Positions 39,895-51,973 of a stretch of DNA of 64,000 nt are shown one piece after another; within the stretch, counting starts at the first letter, position 1, and every line of letters starts with the position of its first letter. The stretch is from positions 1 through 64,000 of the forward strand of contig JASANG010003458.1 in assembly GCA_030248215.1 (NCBI GenBank). The letters run 5' to 3'. The DNA comes from Enoplolaimus lenunculus (taxonomy: Eukaryota; Nematoda; Enoplea; Enoplida; Thoracostomopsidae). The notes beneath the pieces were generated by a model. That model was given only the letters and a program-made list of their open reading frames with translations, made no database searches and was not told the DNA's origin. A program made the position numbers and the translations under genes.

Positions 39895-39975
39895 ATATAT
39901 ATATATATATATATATATATCTATATATATCTATATATATATATATATTTAAATATTTATAATATATTATATATT
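39895..39975. repeat. (AT)n microsatellite
   Basis: Dinucleotide AT run with CT interruptions. Confidence 0.95.
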
Positions 39976-40364
39976 TTTTCGATTTTGTAATTATCTTTTT
40001 TCAATATTAATTTCACACTTTTAAATTTAAGACATAAATGCAAAATATTATCAAGTTTTTATGGCTCAGAAATGGTTTTCATATGATGGCTTTGTTGAAA
40101 AGTGTTCGGTTAAATAATTACGCAGGGCAGACGTTGTTTTAATCGTTGTTCGAAAATTTTTTCGTTCGCTGTTCTGTTTGACGAACTGACAGATCCAAGA
40201 TTTCTGGGTTGACGCAATATTGGTCCTATGTGATGAACTCGTCAATCGAGTTTACTCCTATTTTCGAGGTCGTGCGATCTTTAGTTAATTTTAAGGTTAA
40301 AAATGTCTTCTCTAAGGTCAATTGTATAGTAAGCTGTGCTAAACAAAAATGGGCCAGTATCGAC

Positions 40365-40760
40365 ACAGTGCAAACAAATGGTGAGTGAAATTGTCTCTCT
40401 CCGAAATAAGCTTTTCGGGACTACACAAATTGAGTCAAATTCGAATCCGCCAGCCTTTTCGACTCACCCGAGTTTTTTCAACGAGTCGAATTTGACTCTG
40501 GCGTAGTCGAATTTGACTCAGTTCGTTTTCGACTCACCCGAGTCGTTCAACGAGTCGAATTTGACACTGGCGTAGTCGAATGTGGCTCAGTTTGTGCAGT
40601 CCCAAAATCTAACTCGGAGAGAGTCAATTTGACTCACCATTTTTTGCTGTGTAGGGAGACCAAAGGTGCTCAGTATACCCTGAGAGAATTTTGACCCCCA
40701 CCCCCAAACAAATGTCATCCTTGTGAATATGTCATTTTTGACTCACCATTTTTTGCAGTG
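40365..40760. mobile_element. Family D MITE with extra copy of its centre and a family H fragment
   Basis: Family D from AGTGCAAACAAATGGTGAGT to CACCATTTTTTGCTGTG (40652), longer than usual because GAGTCGTTCAACGAGTCGAA-type sequence is repeated. It is followed by a family H-like piece (40655-40720) and a second family D terminus (GACTCACCATTTTTTGCAGT, 40739-40760). This order suggests that a family H element inserted near the D end and duplicated or recombined it. Confidence 0.65.
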
Positions 40761-41525
40761 TATACAGCATGATACAAATGGCCAATGTGATATATGCACA
40801 CTTGGAAACGTGAAAAATTAATTAGGATATGCGACTGTTTTTTAAAAATTGCCATATTTCAAAAACTTTTTATTGCCGAAAATACCGGAAAATTGTAACA
40901 CCGGAACCGGATAGTGCAAAAATGTAATTTTTCTGCCAGATCCCGAATTCCGATTGCACCTAATTTACAACCGCATATACAGTAATGTGTAAAATACAAT
41001 ATTTTGCAAATTTTGGAATATCAATTTTTTAATCAAATTTAACAACTAAAATTTCTTTCTTTTGCGGTTCTGTCTCATACCGCGCCGACCTACCACCCAC
41101 CCACTGCCCACATTGCGACTTACGTGGGGCAAAACTTTTTTTATTCGCAAACGCGGGTACGGCATCTAAACGCAGCCGAGAGTGAACATTTCTCGAAAAT
41201 TCTTAAAATCAAAACTTTTTACTATAGGATTTAAAATGCTAAAATTGCGTTTGTCTTCTCGTTCGCTTTGCTTGTGTGACGTTTTTTCACTGTATTTTTT
41301 TTGTGCCCTGGTATGACCCTTTTGTGGACGGATCGGCCGCTGCGACTCCGCCTTCGAACATCAATATTACACAGCATATGTTTCATATATGATTTGAATT
41401 TTTTGTTAAATTTTTCAAAAAAATATTCCATACGCAAAATTTCGTCACTATTCATTATTAATGTTTTTCAGAACGAAACATTTTGTTGGGGGTTTTTTAA
41501 GTATTTTAGAATTTTTCTACTAGTT

Positions 41526-41952
41526 TACTGCTGTAGTGGCCCGAATAAGAGGGGGGACTGATATTTATTTGGCCTCTCCAGAGGGAACCCGCCTGTTATT
41601 CGGTTACGGACTGTTTATTTTCATCCCGTTCTTCGCCACCCTTCGTTACTGATATATCGGGTATTGCAAATATCCGTTGAATTAAACGTTGTTTGTGTTG
41701 TGTCAATAGTTTGAGCGATAATACAAGGTTATACTTTGGAGTGTATATTCAAATTTAAGTACGCTTTAAAGTTTCAAACTCAAATTATTTGGTCCTGGAG
41801 TCATTTATGCGCTACAATTAGGGTTAATTGACAGTTATGGACTCTAATTAAGGTTTAGAGACTCTATCCGCTTACGGACTCTTATTAGGGATACAGACTC
41901 CTATTGATTGGGACTCAAAATGGGGACCCCTCTTATTCGAGTCAATACAGTA
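41526..41952 (+). mobile_element. Family F element, complete
   Basis: Left TACTGCTGTAGTGGCCCGAA and right CTTATTCGAGTCAATACAGTA are inverted ends about 427 bp apart. The interior holds GGTTACGGACTGTT and regularly spaced GGACTC / TTAGGG words (41810-41930). Used to define the family. Confidence 0.75.
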
Positions 41953-42192
41953 CGCAACTTGCTCGATATATAGAATATACGGAAAATTAACCTGAATTAA
42001 ACTTATAATGCGCAAAAATTAATGCACAACAATCGGCATGCAAATTTTCTTTTCACAGAACAATAATATATCTATTCTAAAAATATTGTAAACAAAGTAA
42101 TGCTGGAATGTTGCCCAAAATACGCATGTTAGGCATTCGAGTTTTAATATGTAGGTTTCAGTTTTACACTGCATAATAGCAACTTTAACTGT

Positions 42193-42654
42193 CAGGCCCG
42201 TACCCAGCTTATCTTGTTTTATAGGGGGATATTAGGGATTTCGATGACTCACAAACAAGGTTGACAATTTTCTAGGGACGACAAAATTCTTCCAGGATAG
42301 CTGAGCTCACCTGGCCCTCACTCACTGGCTACAGGCCTGCTCTAACTATACGTAGCGAATAGACTGAGAGTTCAATAGAATGGCAAAAATTTATAGCACT
42401 AAATGTATGTTTTGCAAGAAATTTCACTTGATTCCAAGTAATGTGTATATCTCTTCGCATTGTCTCTTGTATACTTTCACACAGGGCCCGTAGCCAGCTC
42501 ACCTTGCTAGGAGAGGGGGCTAAAAATCAGGAGGGGAATACACGAGATTTCACTAGTTTACAAGCAAAATTGAAAATATTGTAGTGGAGCCAAATTTTTC
42601 CACGGGGGGCTGAGCACCCCTTGCCCCCCCTTGGCTACAGACCCGCTTTGACGT
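42193..42654. mobile_element. Two family H elements in tandem arrangement
   Basis: Copies at 42193-42339 (CAGGCCCGTACCCAGC to GGCTACAGGCCTG) and 42482-42654 (CAGGGCCCGTAGCCAGCT to TTGGCTACAGACCCGC), with about 140 bp of unrelated DNA between them. The two are in the same orientation but differ inside, so they are independent insertions. Confidence 0.65.
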
Positions 42655-42911
42655 CGTTTAATACATAAAATGAACACAAATTTATGAATGAAACAAGCCT
42701 CATTGATAGCATTTTCGCAAAATTTCAAATTACTAAACAGAGAGGTCTCGTAATGTGAGGTTGTTAATATAGGAAATGTTGAATTCCGAGAATTTCATGG
42801 AAACTATTTCTATACAGATTTAGAATTGGGTTTTAAATTCATTTCAACTGATGCAGCATAGTTCGCGTAGTATTGAATGAAAATTCCTCAATGTCATGCG
42901 TATACCAACCA

Positions 42912-43075
42912 CACTGTAAATTACTATGAGTTGATGAACCAATTCAGCTTGCGAGTTGGTTATTTCTTATTTAATATCAGTAAACATTAACTCACTCTGA
43001 GTTGAGTTGATTCTCAATCTAGTTAGTTACTGTGGGTTATTATTAACTCAGAATTAATTCAATCAATTCAAAATT
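42912..43075. mobile_element. Family C MITE, truncated
   Basis: Starts CACTGTAAATTACTATGAGT; its right part ends in a poly-T then poly-C tract (43071-43105). Confidence 0.65.
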
Positions 43076-43409
43076 TTTTTTTCTAAACCCCCCCCTCTCC
43101 CCCCTTCTCTTTTCAATATGTTAATCTGGTAATTTAAGTCGTAACTAATCTTGAACCGTAGTATTTATAGTTTTGATTTTCATAAAGTTTAAGTCCGCGT
43201 ACGATAAGTAATTTGGGCATTGTTGCAGCTAATTTTTGTGCTTTACAATTTTACAGAAACGCAATTTTTATAAACACATTCTTAATTGGGTACTGGAGTT
43301 GCGAGAGGTTTTCGTTGATGAGAGACACATACGTAACGTTTAACTCGACCTTAAACTGTAGCAAAACAGCTCAAATATGATCCAAAAGCTGCTCAGTCGA
43401 CAGTAGTTT

Positions 43410-43595
43410 GGCCAATGTCAAGAACAGGAGCGGAACCCTAAAAGCCTAAGCCTAAGCCTAAGCGTAAGAATGAGCATATTCCTAAGCTTAAACCTAAGCC
43501 TAAGCCTAAGCCAAGCGAAAAATAAATCTAAATCTTAAGCTTACTCTTTTCTAGTCCCACAGAAAAATGTTCCGCCCCTGATGTCTACATGGGTC
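43410..43595 (-). mobile_element. Family A hexamer element, complete
   Basis: GGCCAATGTCAAGAACAGGA at the left, CCGCCCCTGATGTCTACATG at the right; interior CCTAAG hexamers in two blocks around AGCGTAAGAATGAGC. Confidence 0.8.
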
Positions 43596-44675
43596 TGTAG
43601 TTTTAACGGGTTCTCAAGAACGTTCCAGAAGACTCGACCAAAGCCAAATTGTAAATTACAATGGAATTCAAAATTAGCGTTTGACTTCTTGCTCGATTCA
43701 CATACGCGGTTTTCTCAACATTTCTAAATGTTTTGGCTCATAATTTCCTTGAAATTGGTTTATTTCATGCACTAAAAGTGGGAGCAAAATGCCCAACCTT
43801 GGGTCTCTCGCTCGACCATCTTTGATCGGTTGCCATTGAATGCGGACTATTGGACCGTCGTTTTCCTTACCCACTTTGTATCAGGACTCGTTTGGTCGCA
43901 GCTAAAATAGTTTTTTCAATATTTGACTCAGTTTGTGTAGTCTCGTAGAGCTTATTTCGGAAAGAGTCAATTTGACTCACCATTTTTTGCAGTGCAAATA
44001 GCTCGTGAAAAATGGCTGTTGGAACATTTTTTGAAGAAAAACAATTTTTAAAGTTTTATTACAGTTTTGTCAATCAATTGCCTAATTGAAATCGATAAAA
44101 TACTATTTTATTAATTTTATTTACTTATATGAAGAGTAAATAATAAAATAATAAAACAAGCAGCACTCAAAAGAAGCACGAAGACGAGAAATTTAGTGAA
44201 AACGCGTCAAACTGATATAGTGAACTCAAGCAGTTGTTGTCATAATCAAATCAACCATCAACGTATGGCACTCACTTGGACTGAATTCACTTGTGTGCTG
44301 GAACGAAAATATTAACAGATAATATATCTAGCACCATGTGAATTCAGGTCAAACAGTGCCAAAATGGTTCAAAATGAGACACAACTCGAAACTTCAACGT
44401 ATTTTACTCTGGTGTACGCAAGTTATTGTGGATTTTGCATTTAGCGACAGGTTTTCATGATTTAAAAGCTATAGTGATGGATGTCGGATATTTTTTTATA
44501 TACAGGGGTTATCCGAAATCTGCAATGCCGGCCGCTGGAAACAGGTAAGGTTAAAATGATCAGGGTAATCGAAAGTATAACTTTTGAAACTTGTAAACTC
44601 AGAATCTAAACAGATCAAGGGACAATTGATTTGTCATTTTTCGAAATATAATATTCCTGCAGTAGGATATAACCG

Positions 44676-45299
44676 CACTGTAAATTCCTGTGAATTGACT
44701 TTAACTCAGAATGAGTACAATCTACTCAGAAAGGTTGAGCTCTGAATTAAGGCTTTCAAAACCCGGAATGGTGAAGTGATTGAAATCATTCTGAGTTAAT
44801 TAATCAACTCAACTGGAATTAAATCAGCTTTGAGCGATTTGATGTTTTCTGTTATTAACTCAGAAATAACCAGAAATGACTAATTCGCACTCTGCGTTGA
44901 TTACTCAACTCGTCAGAACTTACAGAAGCAATGAGAACCGATTAGCGCGAAAACTTGGTGGCAGCAACCTTCCGTCCTCAATTCCTTTTCTAATTTATCA
45001 ACTAACTCAGAATTAAATCAGCTCAGAGTCAGTTAATGTTTACAGTTATTAAAACTCAGAAGTCATCAGAACTGACTAATTCGCTCTCTGAGTTCATTAA
45101 TCAACTCATTAGAATTTTACAGTGTTGTAGGTATTTTCAACGTTTTTAATATCAATTTGTGATAAATATTTGTCAGGTGAGCGGTGTTGTGTAAAGCCTC
45201 AACGCAGGGTAAATTAATAATTACTGTTTTAACTCAGAAATAACCAGAAATAACTAGTTCTATCTTACCTAATTAATCAACTCAATGGTGTTTACGGTG
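44676..45299. mobile_element. Cluster of family C MITEs
   Basis: One complete copy (44676-44935, CACTGTAAATTCCTGTGAAT to CGTCAGAACTTACAG) and two right halves (about 44998-45124 and 45215-45299). The repeated right halves share the order TTATTAACTCAGAAAT then TCAACTC then the terminus. Confidence 0.65.
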
Positions 45300-45432
45300 T
45301 GAGCCGATTCAACTCAGTATTTTTATGCTAATTAATATAGAGCTTAGCTTATTAACCTGAAACAAATACTTCACAATGCAAAAGATGGATCAGGGTACTA
45401 ATATTTTAACCCGATCTGGTCTTTATCTACTA

Positions 45433-45707
45433 CACTGTAAATTTCAATGAGTTAATTAATCAATTGCAACGGAAAGTTCGTTATTTCTGAGTTAATAACA
45501 GTGAAATTTAACTCGCTCTGAGTTAAGTTAATGCACACTCTGAGTTGAGTTAATGCTCACTCTGAGTTGAGTTCGATTCCAGAAATATTGATTAATTAGA
45601 TCAGAATGCGTTGTATCAATTCAGAATTATGAGTTCTGATAGTACTAACTCAGACTGTGATTCACCGCAGTCTGAGTTGAAATCAAGGCACTGGAATTTA
45701 TACAGTG
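45433..45707. mobile_element. Family C MITE, complete
   Basis: CACTGTAAATTTCAATGAGT to CACTGGAATTTATACAGTG, with one short internal duplication of CACTCTGAGTTGAGTT. Confidence 0.75.
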
Positions 45708-45907
45708 ATTAATACGCGTACTGAAAACTGAATCCAAGACAACGACAAGAAGATATTTGGGATTGAACATTGGGGTAGAAATTGAAAAACCGAACGAAAA
45801 GAATATGCAATATTTAAAAAATATCTTACTTTTTGGCATATATTTTATCCATATTTACTTTGATGAATATATTTATAATTTTATTAATATAAAATTTTAA
45901 AGCAGTT

Positions 45908-46375
45908 TATAATGCGAATTGGTCATTTCTGAATTAATATCAGCAAGAGTGTATAATATAGGAAGAGTGTGACACTATGCATACGACACGTATTAGCGTG
46001 TGTAGTATCACGCGGACCCTACTTTGTACTTTCAATATGCATAAACTATGCGACGTTACTGAAATCAAACTGTTGCAGCTGTAGTTAAGACCCCCGGGGT
46101 AGCATCTATTAAGGTCCGCGTAATATCACGCAATATATGTGTATAGATGGAGAAGTGTCATACTCTCCATTATACACTCTTGATATCAGTAAACATTAAC
46201 TCACTCTCAGTTGAGTTCATTCTCACTCTGAGTTGAATTGGCTCTGGATGAGTTTTATTAATTAATCCAGAATCAATTGACTCAACTCAAATTTACGTGT
46301 TCTGATAGTCCTAACTCAGACTGAGTAATTCACCGCCGTCTGAGTTGAAATCAACTTACTCGAATTTTTACAGTC
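45908..46375. mobile_element. Family C MITE interrupted by a CAAGAGTGTATAAT element
   Basis: The left fragment (from about 45908, GAATTGGTCATTTCTGAATT) and right fragment (46183-46375, AACATTAACTCACTCTCAG onward) join at ATATCAG, exactly as in uninterrupted family C copies. The left terminus itself is missing. Confidence 0.75.
45944..46182. mobile_element. 239-bp TIR element with perfect 14-bp ends and 7-bp target duplication
   Basis: Begins CAAGAGTGTATAAT and ends with its exact inverse ATTATACACTCTTG. It is flanked by ATATCAG at 45937-45943 and 46183-46189, and uninterrupted family C copies have ATATCAG once, which proves the insertion. The outer arms continue imperfectly inverted (GTGTGACACTATG against AAGTGTCATACTC). 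A relative lies at 46578-46869. The size of the duplication (7, perhaps 8 with ends shifted) points towards hAT-like or related transposases, without certainty. Confidence 0.85.
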
Positions 46376-46577
46376 ATACCGCGTGGCGAAAAACGAATCC
46401 AAGACAAGGAGATATTTGGGATTGAACATGGGGGTCAAAAATTGAAAAACCGAACGAAAAGAATATGCAATATTTAAAAAATATGTTACTTTTTGGTATA
46501 TCTTTATTCCATATTTACTTTGATGAATCGATTTTTAATGTTATTAATTAACCATGAGCAAATAATGCATATTTCAA

Positions 46578-46869
46578 CAAGAGTATGCAACTCGGTACAA
46601 TCAGTGTCGGAAAGAATATACTCAGCACGCGTTGCATTTTTGACCTCACCCTCGAAATTTCGAGGGTGGGGTAGTTGAATGAAACCATGAAAACAGACAA
46701 ATATATACTGTTACGATGCATAATGTAAAACCTTTACTCGTTTTAATTGTTGATTCAAATTTTGTTGTGTTCTGTAAGCGGTTGACAAATTTAAGGAAGG
46801 TATGGACGCACCGCAACGCGCGGTGGTACATTTCATGCCATTAATATTTTAGTAAGTTGCACACTCTTG
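46578..46869. mobile_element. 292-bp relative with CAAGAGTATGCAACT ends
   Basis: Starts CAAGAGTATGCAACTCG and ends AGTTGCACACTCTTG, one mismatch in the 15-bp inverted ends. Possible duplication TTCAA. The centre has a palindromic CCCTCGAAATTTCGAGGG (46650). A right end of the same family (CAGTTGCATACTCTTG) is seen near 54165 and a left-end-like string at 15611. Confidence 0.7.
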
Positions 46870-47967
46870 TTCAAAGGGCTGTCGTCATCGACTCTTGGTG
46901 GAATATATTTCTACTAAGATATGCAGTTAGGGAGAAATCTGCTAAATTAGTGCCCAAGTGGAATTAGGAGCTACGCGCCGTTGGAAACACAACTCAAGAG
47001 CGATAAAGTAGGTTTAGAAACAGATTTTGGAGCAAACACGTGCAACACCAACATTCGTGACAATTATCGGCAGCCATTTATCAATATATATTACGTTTAG
47101 AAATATGTTTTTTGCAACTGTCATATACACTTGCTCGAGACATTTTTTATTGTTTATATATCAAAGTTGCGACCTCTTTCTTCTTTTTTTTTTTTTTTTA
47201 TTTTTTATTGTTTATATATCAAAGTGCAACCGGAATATGCCAGTTCCGGCATTATTTCGCCTTCCGGTTCCGGTAAATTTTTACCTGAATTATAAATTCT
47301 GGTATACTTTAGAAATGTGTTTTTGCAACTGTGATATTCACTTGTTCGCGGCATTTTTTATTTTTTATATATCAAAGTGCAACCGCAATATTCCAGTTCA
47401 GGCATTATTTCGACTTCCGGTTCCGGTAAATTTTTACCGGAATTAAAAATTCTGGTATACTTTAGAAATGTGTTTTTGCAACTTGCCAACACCACGACGC
47501 CACCCCCCCGTAAATTTTTACCTGAATTAAAGTTCCGGTTTTTTCCTTCTTCTTTTATAAATTTCTGGTATACTTTAAAACCCAACCCCACGTATACTTT
47601 AGAAATGTGTTTTTGCAAATGTGATATTCACATGTTCGCGGCATTTTTTATTTTTTATATATCAATGTGCAACAGCAATATTCCAGTTCAGGCACCCACA
47701 AACACACCCCGCATTACTATATCAAAGTGCAACCGCAATATTCCAGTTCAGGCATTATTTCGCCTTCCGGTTCCGGTAAATTTTTACCTGAATTATAAAT
47801 TCTGGTATACTTTAGAAATGTGTTTTTGCAACTGTGATATTCACTTGTTTGCGACATTTTTTATTTTTTATATATCAAAGTGCAACCGGAATATTCCAGT
47901 TCAGGCATTATTTCGACTTCCGGTTCCGGTAAATTTTTACCGGAATTAAAAATTCTGGTATACTTTA

Positions 47968-48847
47968 TGCGGGGTTCACGTCATAACTGGGGCAGTCGGG
48001 TCACGTTTTGTCACATGTTATTCGACATCAACATAAATTTTTGTTACCATCATATGATACGGACAAGTAAAAGTCGAATATCATGTGATATTGCTATACA
48101 AAGCACGGGTATTCATGTTATCTCAGCAAAGAAGTGTTCGAATGTCACGTGACATAATCAGACATATTGTTGAATATCATATGATATTCCAAATTAACAG
48201 CATATATGATAAGATATTCAAAGACGGATTTGGAGTATCATATGAAATTATTCCATTAGGAAGTTTAAGACTTATACAATCCGCTAAAATTTGGAATATT
48301 CCCTCCCAAATTCGAATTTTTCTGCCAAAATTTGAATTTTCCCGCCACATTTGAATTTTTGCGCCAAAATTTGAATTTCCGGCCAAAATTTGAATTTTTT
48401 CACCTGAATTTGAATTTTTCCGCCAAAATATTGAATTTCCCGCCAAATTTTGAATTTTCCCGTCTAAATTTGAATTTGCCGCCAAAATTTGAATTTTCCC
48501 GCCAAAATTTGAATTTCCCGCCAAAATTTGTATTTCCCGCCAAAATTTGAATTTCCCACCAAAATTTGAATTTCCCGCCAATTACATGTCGATTAGTATC
48601 ATATGATATATAACCAAGTTATGCAGCTGACTTAGTAGACATTTTCAAAATGATCATATGATATTGACAGACAACGTAGGGAATATCATATGATACTGAA
48701 AGACAAAACGTGACCGATACGTGATGTTAGCAGACAACCACTGTTTTTGAATATCATATTGGGTTACATCGCACACAAAATGTTACCCAATATATACATC
48801 GTGACAAAACGTGGCCCAGCTGCACCATTTATAACCTGAACCCCGCA
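47968..48847. mobile_element. 880-bp TIR element with TTA target duplication (PIF/Harbinger-like)
   Basis: Inverted ends TGCGGGGTTCACGTCATAAC and GTTATAAATGG-type inverse TAACCTGAACCCCGCA; further in, GTCACGTTTTGTCAC is matched by GTGACAAAACGTGGCCC. TTA flanks both sides (47965-47967 and 48848-48850), and removal restores the 153-bp satellite period. A 3-bp TTA duplication is typical of PIF/Harbinger elements. The interior has many ATCATATGAT-like palindromes and a 19-20-bp minisatellite. It has no transposase. A diverged copy is at 34580-35047. Confidence 0.85.
48301..48582. repeat. Minisatellite of CGCCAAAATTTGAATTT
   Basis: About fourteen repeats of a 17-21-bp unit (CCGCCAAAATTTGAATTTTC variants) inside the 880-bp element. 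The two open frames through it (48177-48581 minus and 48332-48550 plus) are repeat translations. Confidence 0.9.
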
Positions 48848-49257
48848 TTAGAAATGTGTTTTTGCAACTGTGATATTCACTTGTTTGCGACATTTTTTAT
48901 TTTTTATATATCAAAGTGCAACCGGAATATTCCAGTTCTGGCATTATTTCGCCTTCCGGTTCCGGTAAATTTTTACCGGAATTAAAAATTCTGGTATACG
49001 CGAATCCACGGGGCGTAGTGGGATTAAAACTTTATTATTGGGGGGCGGGTGAATATTTCAAGGGCCTGAAGAGACCCATGTCCACATCAAGCTACTGGCC
49101 CGGCTACGGATCTGAGTTTGGTTGACGTTTAAATCTCTTAGCTGGCGAAACAGTTAGAATCTAGAATTCTGTCTATATTCAGTTAAAAAGCAATCATCTT
49201 AGACGTGCCAGCCACAATCTGAGCTCGAGAATGTGCAAGAAACACATTAGAATTCTT

Positions 49258-49365
<108 letters not shown>

Positions 49366-50354
49366 GTAAGAAAAGGAGACAAACTTTGGCAAAAATTGAA
49401 ATATGGCGGAAGTATTTTAAGTTCTTTTTTTAAAGTTTGCCCGGTTTTTATGAGTCTGAAACTTTGAATTAAAAACAATTTTATTGAGAAGATAATTATA
49501 AGTATTTTGACGGATTTAGAAATTTCTGACGTGGGAGTGCACGCGAAACATACCAGTGAGAAAAACGTCTCGAGAGAAGCGAGCGAAAAGCCTATCGCAA
49601 TTTTAGCACCACAACAAATGTTAATATACGAAATTTTGGTTTTGATCCCAGTTGGAGGGAGCAATGACCCGTGAAGCTCCAAGTCGAACAATTACAGTAA
49701 AATATGAACGGCGAAACAACGCAAAAGTTTTATTCAACTCAACTCTTGAGTAGCGTAATTTCTTCAATAATTTTAGTTTAAATTTGCAAAATTACTACAG
49801 TAAATCTAAGGAAAATTTGATCTTTTTATAATTAATTACAATTTAATTTCTTAAAATAAACTTTTTCATTTTATAAAATACACTTCCTTGAGGCGGTTCG
49901 TACGGTACGTTTCCATGAACTACAGGCTTTCGTCTGTGATGGTTTTGTTTCAAATATTTATTTTTTTTCATTTAAATTCTCTCAAATTGCCTTAGGAATT
50001 TAAAAATCGCAATATTAAAAATATTTTTTTTGTTATTTTTGTAAACATTTATTTTAAGAAGCTTTTGTTCTAATTGTATGTCTTAGGGCAATACTTAGTT
50101 AATATTAAATAGCCTAATGCTTACAAATCAGCTATATTCTGCGAGGGTGGGTATAAATTGGTTTCAACGAATGTTTATGTTTCGGCAAAAACACTAGTTT
50201 TCGAAATTAAAAGCTTTCATATTACACAAGTAGGGTGCTAAGCGGAACTGAATTATATATTATTCGAAATTGAAACAGCAAATTAATACCTAAACTATTT
50301 TAGGAATTGTACATGATTTTAAAAAGTTTAAACAAAACCTACTATAAGCCCTAT

Positions 50355-50550
50355 GGCCCATGTAAGAACAGGGCCGGTTCGTTTTCCGGAGGCGCTGTGA
50401 CAGAGTCAGTTTAAACTTTAGACTAATTTTTTTGCTTAGGCTTAGGCTTACGCTTGGGTTTAGGCTTTGGAATAGGCTCATCCATACTTTTAGGCTTAGG
50501 CTTAGCAGTATGCTTATACTAGTGTTCCGGCCTTATTGTATACATGGACC
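50355..50550 (+). mobile_element. Family A hexamer element, complete
   Basis: GGCCCATGTAAGAACAGGGC to TTATTGTATACATGGACC; both termini resemble the GTAAAGAACAGGG end type. CTTAGG core intact. Confidence 0.75.
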
Positions 50551-50837
50551 AGCCCTATTCACACGTGCAAGTTTTTGCAACGAGAACTCACAGCTGCAAT
50601 TTGCGCAAAATACTTGCAGCTGCAAATTGCACAAAATACTTGCAGCTGCAAGTATATACAAGAAAACATCATTTTCATTTTGAATCTTGACATAAATCTA
50701 TGCGAATAATTTTCTGGCGATTGCAATGAACATCAACCATAACCTATGAATTATCGAATCAGCCTATGGCGATGAATTAATTCGACGTGTAAGGTTATTC
50801 ATACCGATGAAGTACTTCTTAGCGTATATTCAGCTTG

Positions 50838-51155
50838 CATGCGTCAAATTGACTCTCTCCGAAATAAACTCTACGGGACTTCACCAACTGACTCAAATTC
50901 GACTCCGCCAGAGTCAAATTCGACTCACTGAGTCACCCGTATGACTGTGGTGGAGTCGAATTTGAACAAGTATACGCATACTTCACAGCATTAGTCTATA
51001 AGTCTAAGCTTAAGCGTAAAAATAAGCGTATACCTAAGTATACGCCAAAGCCTAAGCATAAGCATAAGCAAAAAGATTAGTCTAATACCTAAACTTACTC
51101 TATTCCAGACGCACAGAAAAACGTTCTGCGCCTTCGCTGTCCGTGAGCCCGTGGG
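50838..51155. mobile_element. Family D fragment followed by a decayed family A element
   Basis: GTCAAATTGACTCTCTCCGA marks family D (50838-50985); CCTAAGCATAAGCATAAGC and CACAGAAAAACGTTCTGCGC mark family A (about 50990-51155). The join loses the D right end and the A left end. Confidence 0.5.
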
Positions 51156-51284
51156 GCTGTCGCAATTGAAGTCAAATTTGAATTATAGTCGTATGTCTGC
51201 AACCTGCTTAATAGCCATTGGCAACAACAGTTAAGGTAAATTTTGTAAAAATTACGTTAATATCAAAACAACGTTTAAAGAATC

Positions 51285-51530
51285 AAGCCTATGTAAAGAA
51301 TACGGCTGTAACAGTAGCATAAGCATATTTCTTATCCTAATGCTAATCCTAAGCCTAAACCTAAACGTAAAAATGAGCGTTAGGCTATGCCTAAGCTTAA
51401 TTGAGATATAGATTATTTGTAATTGAAACAATTTCCATATTTTTTATATTAATATTTTACCACGCAATATTAAATCTTAGCCCAAGTCTAAGCCTAAACC
51501 TAAGCTTAAAATCCTACATTTAAATTATGT
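51285..51530. repeat. Family A hexamer sequence, partial
   Basis: CCTATGTAAAGAATACGGCT at the left, CCTAAGC / CCTAAACC hexamers to about 51370, and again at 51480-51515. The right terminus is not found. Confidence 0.45.
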
Positions 51531-51637
51531 CAAAAGTTGGTAATTTAAAAATTGTGACGGCTGTGAACTATAACCTAACTTTACTAATTATCTCAGTGTT
51601 TTAACCAATGTATCCTAATATTTTGAACGATAGCGCA

Positions 51638-51880
51638 CACTGTAAATTGAAATGAGTTGATTAATCAATTCAACTAGCGAGTTGGTTATTTCTGAATTAA
51701 TATCAGTCTCACTATGAGTTGATTTCATTCTCAAGCTGAGTTGAATTGACTCTGGGCGAGTTGGTTAATTAACTCAGAATGAATTGAATCAACTCAAAAT
51801 TCTGAGTTCTGATAGTCCTGACTCAGTCTGAGTGATTCAACTCATTTTAAGGTAGAATCAACTCACTGGAATTTACAGTG
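51638..51880. mobile_element. Family C MITE, near consensus
   Basis: CACTGTAAATTGAAATGAGT to CACTGGAATTTACAGTG, 243 bp, with well-kept palindromic interior words (ACTCAGTCTGAGTGATTCAA). A good reference copy. Confidence 0.8.
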
Positions 51881-51973
51881 TAACTAAAAATGGTTGCGTG
51901 TTAAAGTTTATTTTTTTGCTTTTGCTGATTTTGAGTCTACTCCAAAAATCAAACCTGCGTTAACCAATTCAAA

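Larger units (their letters stand above)
47085..48995. repeat. 153-bp satellite array, interrupted by an 880-bp element
   Basis: The unit contains GTGCAACCGGAATATTCCAG, CCGGTTCCGGTAAATTTTTA and AATTCTGGTATACTTTAGAA. Anchor positions 47226, 47379, (47669), 47729, 47882 give a period of 153 where undisturbed. Counting across the inserted element (remove 47968-48847 and one TTA) the next anchor at 48918 is again exactly 153 on. Long frames such as 47027-47446 and 47377-47949 read through the array and are not genes. Units near 47470-47700 are partly deleted or rearranged. Confidence 0.85.

Noticed and set aside
47027-47949. Frames of 139 and 190 codons with repeated peptide blocks
   Set aside because: The peptide repeat equals the 153-bp satellite (51 codons), which keeps frame; no domain or splice context supports a protein.
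48177-48581. 134-codon minus-strand frame rich in GNSNFGGK repeats
   Set aside because: Reads through the CGCCAAAATTTGAATTT minisatellite inside a transposable element.
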